A stretch of 64,000 bases of DNA, from positions 1-64,000 of the forward strand of contig NZ_JTCM02000021.1 in NCBI RefSeq assembly GCF_000817785.2, in the 5' to 3' direction. Within the stretch, counting starts at the first letter, position 1. Each line of letters starts with the position of its first letter. Below are positions 61,063-64,000 of this stretch, one piece after another. The notes beneath the pieces are model-generated. The model had not been told where the DNA came from. It searched no databases and worked only from the letters and a program-made list of their open reading frames with translations. The position numbers and the translations under genes are program-made. The DNA comes from Hassallia byssoidea VB512170 (lineage in GTDB: Bacteria > Cyanobacteriota > Cyanobacteriia > Cyanobacteriales > Nostocaceae).

Positions 61063-61167
61063 CGTAGTAAGCGATGAGATCGCTTATGTCAGAGACTAAA
61101 CATACCACGAGTAGAGACGTTCCAGACCGAACGTCTCTAGAAGATGACGACTGAAGTCGTCACTACG
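61063..61167. repeat. Twin-hairpin repeat carrying an inserted GTAGAGACG hairpin
   Basis: GTAGT and hairpin AAGCGATGAGATCGCTT on the left, GACGACTGAAGTCGTC and ACTACG on the right, with a full GTAGAGACGTTC...GAACGTCTCTAG hairpin (about 61111-61140) between them. The repeat ends one base before the CpcS-type gene's stop codon. Confidence 0.85.
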
Positions 61168-61704
61168 TTAATCAATTCTTTTTTCTAAATACTGCCCAAT
61201 CATCAATTGTTCACCTGCACGAGAGATAATTGATTGACGTGTGCGGTATTTTTCGCCAATTAGCTTTAATTCTTCCTCGAATACTGAATTATTGTACTCG
61301 GTTCGCAAACATAAAGTTTTCGGGTTGGGAAAATAATATTGTGCGGTAACTGGTTTGGATGTGGCAAAACCGCGATCGCGATATAAAGTGCTTCCTAAAG
61401 CACCAAACAACGTTGAACCTTTAGATTCCTTTTTTCCCGTCACTGAATTTGTATCCCAACTTACGTGAGTACCGCAAATTAAACTTGCGATATCTGGCAA
61501 ATTATGCATCCTCGCCAGATGAAGCAACTCATCACATCCCGGCTCTAAAAAACGGATGGTAATTATACTCACCATCTCCTTTGTTTCTCCCTCTGGGAGA
61601 GTATAATAGCGCCGTTCTGAACGCCACTGTCCCACCGATTCGGTAAAAAACTCTGTAATCTGGGATTCTTCAGCAGTTTGTGCAAAATATAGCGGTGATG
61701 TCAC
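61168..61704 (-). CDS. CpcS/CpeS-type phycobiliprotein lyase
   Basis: A 178-residue chromophore lyase that attaches phycobilins to phycobiliprotein cysteines. The family N-terminal signature is FFTESVGQWRSERRYYTLPE, followed by VSIITIRFLEPGCDELLHLA, the FGALGSTLYRDRGFATSKPV segment and TEYNNSVFEEELKLIGEKYR. The lipocalin-like fold and length match CpcS/CpeS. The exact subgroup (CpcS, CpeS or CpcU) cannot be settled by eye. A GAGGAAGG ribosome-binding sequence precedes the ATG. No phycobiliprotein gene is adjacent. Confidence 0.9.
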   Translation of the reverse strand: MTSPLYFAQTAEESQITEFFTESVGQWRSERRYYTLPEGETKEMVSIITIRFLEPGCDELLHLARMHNLPDIASLICGTHVSWDTNSVTGKKESKGSTLFGALGSTLYRDRGFATSKPVTAQYYFPNPKTLCLRTEYNNSVFEEELKLIGEKYRTRQSIISRAGEQLMIGQYLEKRID

Positions 61705-62208
61705 AGGTTGCCTTCCTCACGCAATGTCAATATACAATCAGGTGTCCAGACAACTACATTATGTCTGTCCTAAATATCTAATTTGTTTATCTTTCTTAAT
61801 ATAAACGTTATTTTCCTATAATTACTGATAGTTTCGCTACAATGCGAGAAATAAAAATTTTCTAGTAGTTTAAGCCAAAAGATAGAAGTGAAAAAAGTCA
61901 CGAATCAGTAGTTAGAGTTTTCTAACTAGGGGCAGAGTAAAGCTTAGTTAAAAAATCTTTATAATTAGCCAGTAAATGCATAAATTCATCTAGAATCTAT
62001 TTTTTCTAGTTTCCCTAAAAATATGTATTATTGGAGACATTGTTTTGCCAAAAACAGTGATTTCTCCTACAAAATGAGGTACGATAGCAGACTTATGCTT
62101 TCTTGCCTTTTTTTAGAAGTGATATATATCAAGATTACTTGGTAATAAACGGCTGTCTAAGCTTAAAACCGCCCCTACATAGCAAAAAAAGTGATTTTGG
62201 ACAGAAAT
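61705..62208. other. AT-rich gene-free leader of the RND efflux operon
   Basis: About 500 bp without a credible reading frame, lying between divergent CpcS-type and efflux genes. It should contain both promoters, but I could not identify a reliable -10/-35 pair or an operator. Confidence 0.5.
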
Positions 62209-63621
62209 ATGTCGCATAAGTATACAAGGAGACAAGGAGGTAAACAGATAACTCTTTCTCCCGATTCACCCGTATCCTCTATCAAATTAATTGCCTGTGT
62301 GTTAGGAGTAGGACTGTTAACGATGAGTTGCGGTTCACTTCCCAAGGAGTCGGCTGACGCACAATCTCAGCGTGGTAGTGGTAAGGAACAGGGTAATAAT
62401 GCAACGGCAGTAGATGTAGCGATCGCTCGCACAGAATTGCTGCGACCACAATCAGAGTATACAGGCGATACCTATGCATTTCGGGTTGTCTCGCTGCGAT
62501 CGCAAGTTGAAGGACGGCTTTTAGCATTAAATGTAGATATAGGCAATGCCGTCAAAAACGGGCAAGTCATCGGACAATTAGATGATGCCTTATTATTAAC
62601 AGCATTAAAGCAAGCAGAAGCAGAATTAGCAGCTCGCCAATCAGAAGTAGCAAGAGCGAGAACTCAGGTAGGTAATGCGCGTGCAGAAGTAGAACGACTG
62701 CGGCTAGTAGTAGTACAAGCTCAAGCAGACTCACAACGGCAACAGAAGCTATTAAAAGAAGGAGCGATCGCTTTACAAGCCGCCGAACAATCACAAACAG
62801 AAGCGCGAACTGCTACACAAGCTCTGCGTGCAGCTACCGAGCAAGTGCGGACAGAACAACAAGCCGTAGCCGCTGCCCAAGGTAGAGTAGTCGCTCAACA
62901 AGCATTAGTTGCCGAAGCCAAAGAGCGCCGTTCTTATGCAAAACTGATAGCTCCCATTGCCGGCGTAATCACAGAAAAAGTCACCGAACCGGGCAATCTT
63001 GTTCAACCTGGAAACGAAATCTTGAAAATAGGTGACTTTAGCCGTGCGAAAGTTCTCGTTAAGCAAGTTTCTGAAAAAGAACTGGCAAAAATTCAACTTG
63101 GACAATCTGTAGAAGTCAGCTTGGACGCCTTTCCAAACAAAAAATACACCGGTAAAGTAATACGCATTTCCCCAGCGGCAGATGTAACAGCTCGCTTAGT
63201 ACCAGTTGAGGTGGAAATTCCCAACACTGACGGCAAAATTGGCAGCGGATTGCTAGCGCGGGTGAAATTTCCCCCCGCACAACAGCGAGTAGTCATACCC
63301 CAAACAGCAATTCAGGCGCAACAAAACGCACAAACACAACGTAGCGGCGGGGTTTCCCCGCCCTCTCCCACCAACAGAGAAACCCCAAACCAAAATCGCA
63401 ACGGTACAGTCTTTGTCATAAATAACACAGACGGTAAACCAAAAGTAACAGCTAGAAGCGTGACACTAGGAGAAAGAGCTGACAGCAAAGTAGAAATTTT
63501 ATCCGGCTTAAAACCGGGAGAATCTTATGTGGTGCGGAGTGGTAATCCGTTAAAAGATGGGCAAGATGTGCGAATTTCAGTTATTTCTGAAAAACCAGAA
63601 TCTGCCCCTAAGAACAATTAA
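62209..63621 (+). CDS. RND efflux periplasmic adaptor lipoprotein
   Basis: Membrane-fusion protein (HlyD/AcrA family) linking an RND pump to the outer-membrane channel; 470 residues from ATG 62209 (GTG six codons earlier is possible). A signal segment and lipobox (CVLGVGLLTMSCGS) imply a lipid-anchored periplasmic protein. Domains: N-terminal lipoyl half (VVSLRSQVEGRLLALNVDIG), a long coiled-coil hairpin (about 130-240, rich in Ala/Gln/Glu), second lipoyl half (RSYAKLIAPIAGVITEKVTE), beta-barrel and C-terminal domain. A 15-residue low-complexity patch (GGVSPPSPTNRETPN) near 390 may be repeat-derived. The RND permease gene follows 47 bp later. Confidence 0.92.
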   Translation: MSHKYTRRQGGKQITLSPDSPVSSIKLIACVLGVGLLTMSCGSLPKESADAQSQRGSGKEQGNNATAVDVAIARTELLRPQSEYTGDTYAFRVVSLRSQVEGRLLALNVDIGNAVKNGQVIGQLDDALLLTALKQAEAELAARQSEVARARTQVGNARAEVERLRLVVVQAQADSQRQQKLLKEGAIALQAAEQSQTEARTATQALRAATEQVRTEQQAVAAAQGRVVAQQALVAEAKERRSYAKLIAPIAGVITEKVTEPGNLVQPGNEILKIGDFSRAKVLVKQVSEKELAKIQLGQSVEVSLDAFPNKKYTGKVIRISPAADVTARLVPVEVEIPNTDGKIGSGLLARVKFPPAQQRVVIPQTAIQAQQNAQTQRSGGVSPPSPTNRETPNQNRNGTVFVINNTDGKPKVTARSVTLGERADSKVEILSGLKPGESYVVRSGNPLKDGQDVRISVISEKPESAPKNN

Positions 63622-63668
63622 CTTTAAGTTTTAAATTCTGAATTTTGAATTAAAGCAGAGCGACACAG

Positions 63669-64000
63669 ATGCAGCAAGCTAAAGTAAGCGGATTAAGTAT
63701 TAGCGCGATCGCTATCCGCCAACATATCGGTACACTCATGCTCACCGTGGCGGTGATTGTCATGGGGATATATTTTCTGACAACTATCCAAGTCGATCTT
63801 CTGCCTGCAATCACCTACCCGCGAATTGGTGTGCGGCTAGAAGCACCCGGTATTTCCCCAGAAGTAGCAGTAGATGAAATCACCAGACCCCTAGAAGAAG
63901 CTTTATCCGCAACCGAGAATGTAGTACAAGTTTTTTCCCGCACTCGTGAAGGACAGGTAAGCCTCGATTTATTCTTTGAACCCGGAGGCGATATTGACCA
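63669..64000 (+). CDS. RND efflux transporter permease (3' end outside window)
   Basis: The first 110 residues of an AcrB-type pump, cut by the window edge. The ATG at 63669 gives MQQAKVSGLSISAIAIRQHI, then the first membrane helix (GTLMLTVAVIVMGIYFLTTI) and the periplasmic entry VDLLPAITYPRIGVRLEAPG with SPEVAVDEITRPLEEALSAT, all canonical for RND permeases. It directly follows the adaptor gene, so both form one operon. The substrate cannot be read from this part. Confidence 0.93.
   Translation, partial: MQQAKVSGLSISAIAIRQHIGTLMLTVAVIVMGIYFLTTIQVDLLPAITYPRIGVRLEAPGISPEVAVDEITRPLEEALSATENVVQVFSRTREGQVSLDLFFEPGGDID

Overview
The window comes from a filamentous, probably heterocyst-forming cyanobacterium (Nostocales). 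The evidence is: very frequent HIP1 sites (GCGATCGC) on both strands; heptanucleotide tandem arrays (CCCCATT/CCCCACT/TTACCCA type) and many small hairpin repeats of the kind known from Nostoc/Anabaena relatives; and cyanobacterial genes such as petL, a CpcS/CpeS phycobilin lyase, an Flv3/Flv1 flavodiiron pair and a mycosporine (sunscreen) cluster. No tRNA, rRNA, CRISPR array or intact insertion sequence was seen.

Layout. 1-6 kb: tail of a coiled-coil gene plus a 50-residue membrane protein, a CbiG-CobJ cobalamin fusion, an FHA membrane protein, a GlsB-like protein, a DacB-type carboxypeptidase and an anchored hypothetical protein. 6.5-10.2 kb: mysA-mysB-mysC on the minus strand, enough for mycosporine-glycine, with a repeat array between mysB and mysC. 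10.8-19 kb: GNAT protein, acetolactate synthase with an added C-terminal zinc ribbon, MFS exporter, alpha/beta hydrolase-like protein, ferrochelatase-like protein with a natural His tail, FMN reductase, alpha/beta hydrolase. 19-25 kb: two zinc-ribbon Ser/Thr kinases, one carrying an extracytoplasmic ligand-binding domain, around an SGNH hydrolase and a decayed copy of the kinase 3' end. 25-31 kb: ABC-2 permease, a methyltransferase-HIT fusion and two paralogous trypsin-TPR proteins. 31-41 kb: Uma2 protein, PutA, GNAT protein, a GT39-type glycosyltransferase with repeats inside its reading frame, and a hybrid histidine kinase whose first PAS domain is cut off by a frameshift. 41-48 kb: BtuF-like protein, protealysin-like M4 protease with its emfourin-type inhibitor, bioB, petL (very short), aroB, Uma2 protein. 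48-52 kb: repeat-rich stretch and a winged-helix/NACHT/HEAT protein divergent from a small membrane protein. 52-64 kb: gene remnants, DUF6671-like protein, PsiE-like protein, coaX, flv3-flv1, Uma2 protein, HdeD-like protein, CpcS-type lyase, and an RND efflux adaptor with the start of its permease.

Genes that plausibly work together are mysABC, M4 protease plus inhibitor, flv3 plus flv1 (heteromeric O2 photoreduction) and the RND adaptor plus permease. The rest is a mosaic of single housekeeping and signalling genes.

The most unusual content is the repeats. Heptamer-type arrays lie in frame inside at least three genes (GT39, coaX, NACHT) and form the leaders of mysC and flv1. Two families of structured hairpins sit against gene 3' ends, where the terminal TAG of the repeat is the stop codon of four genes. 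Two gene-end remnants (kinase and coaX) have copy boundaries at HIP1 palindromes.
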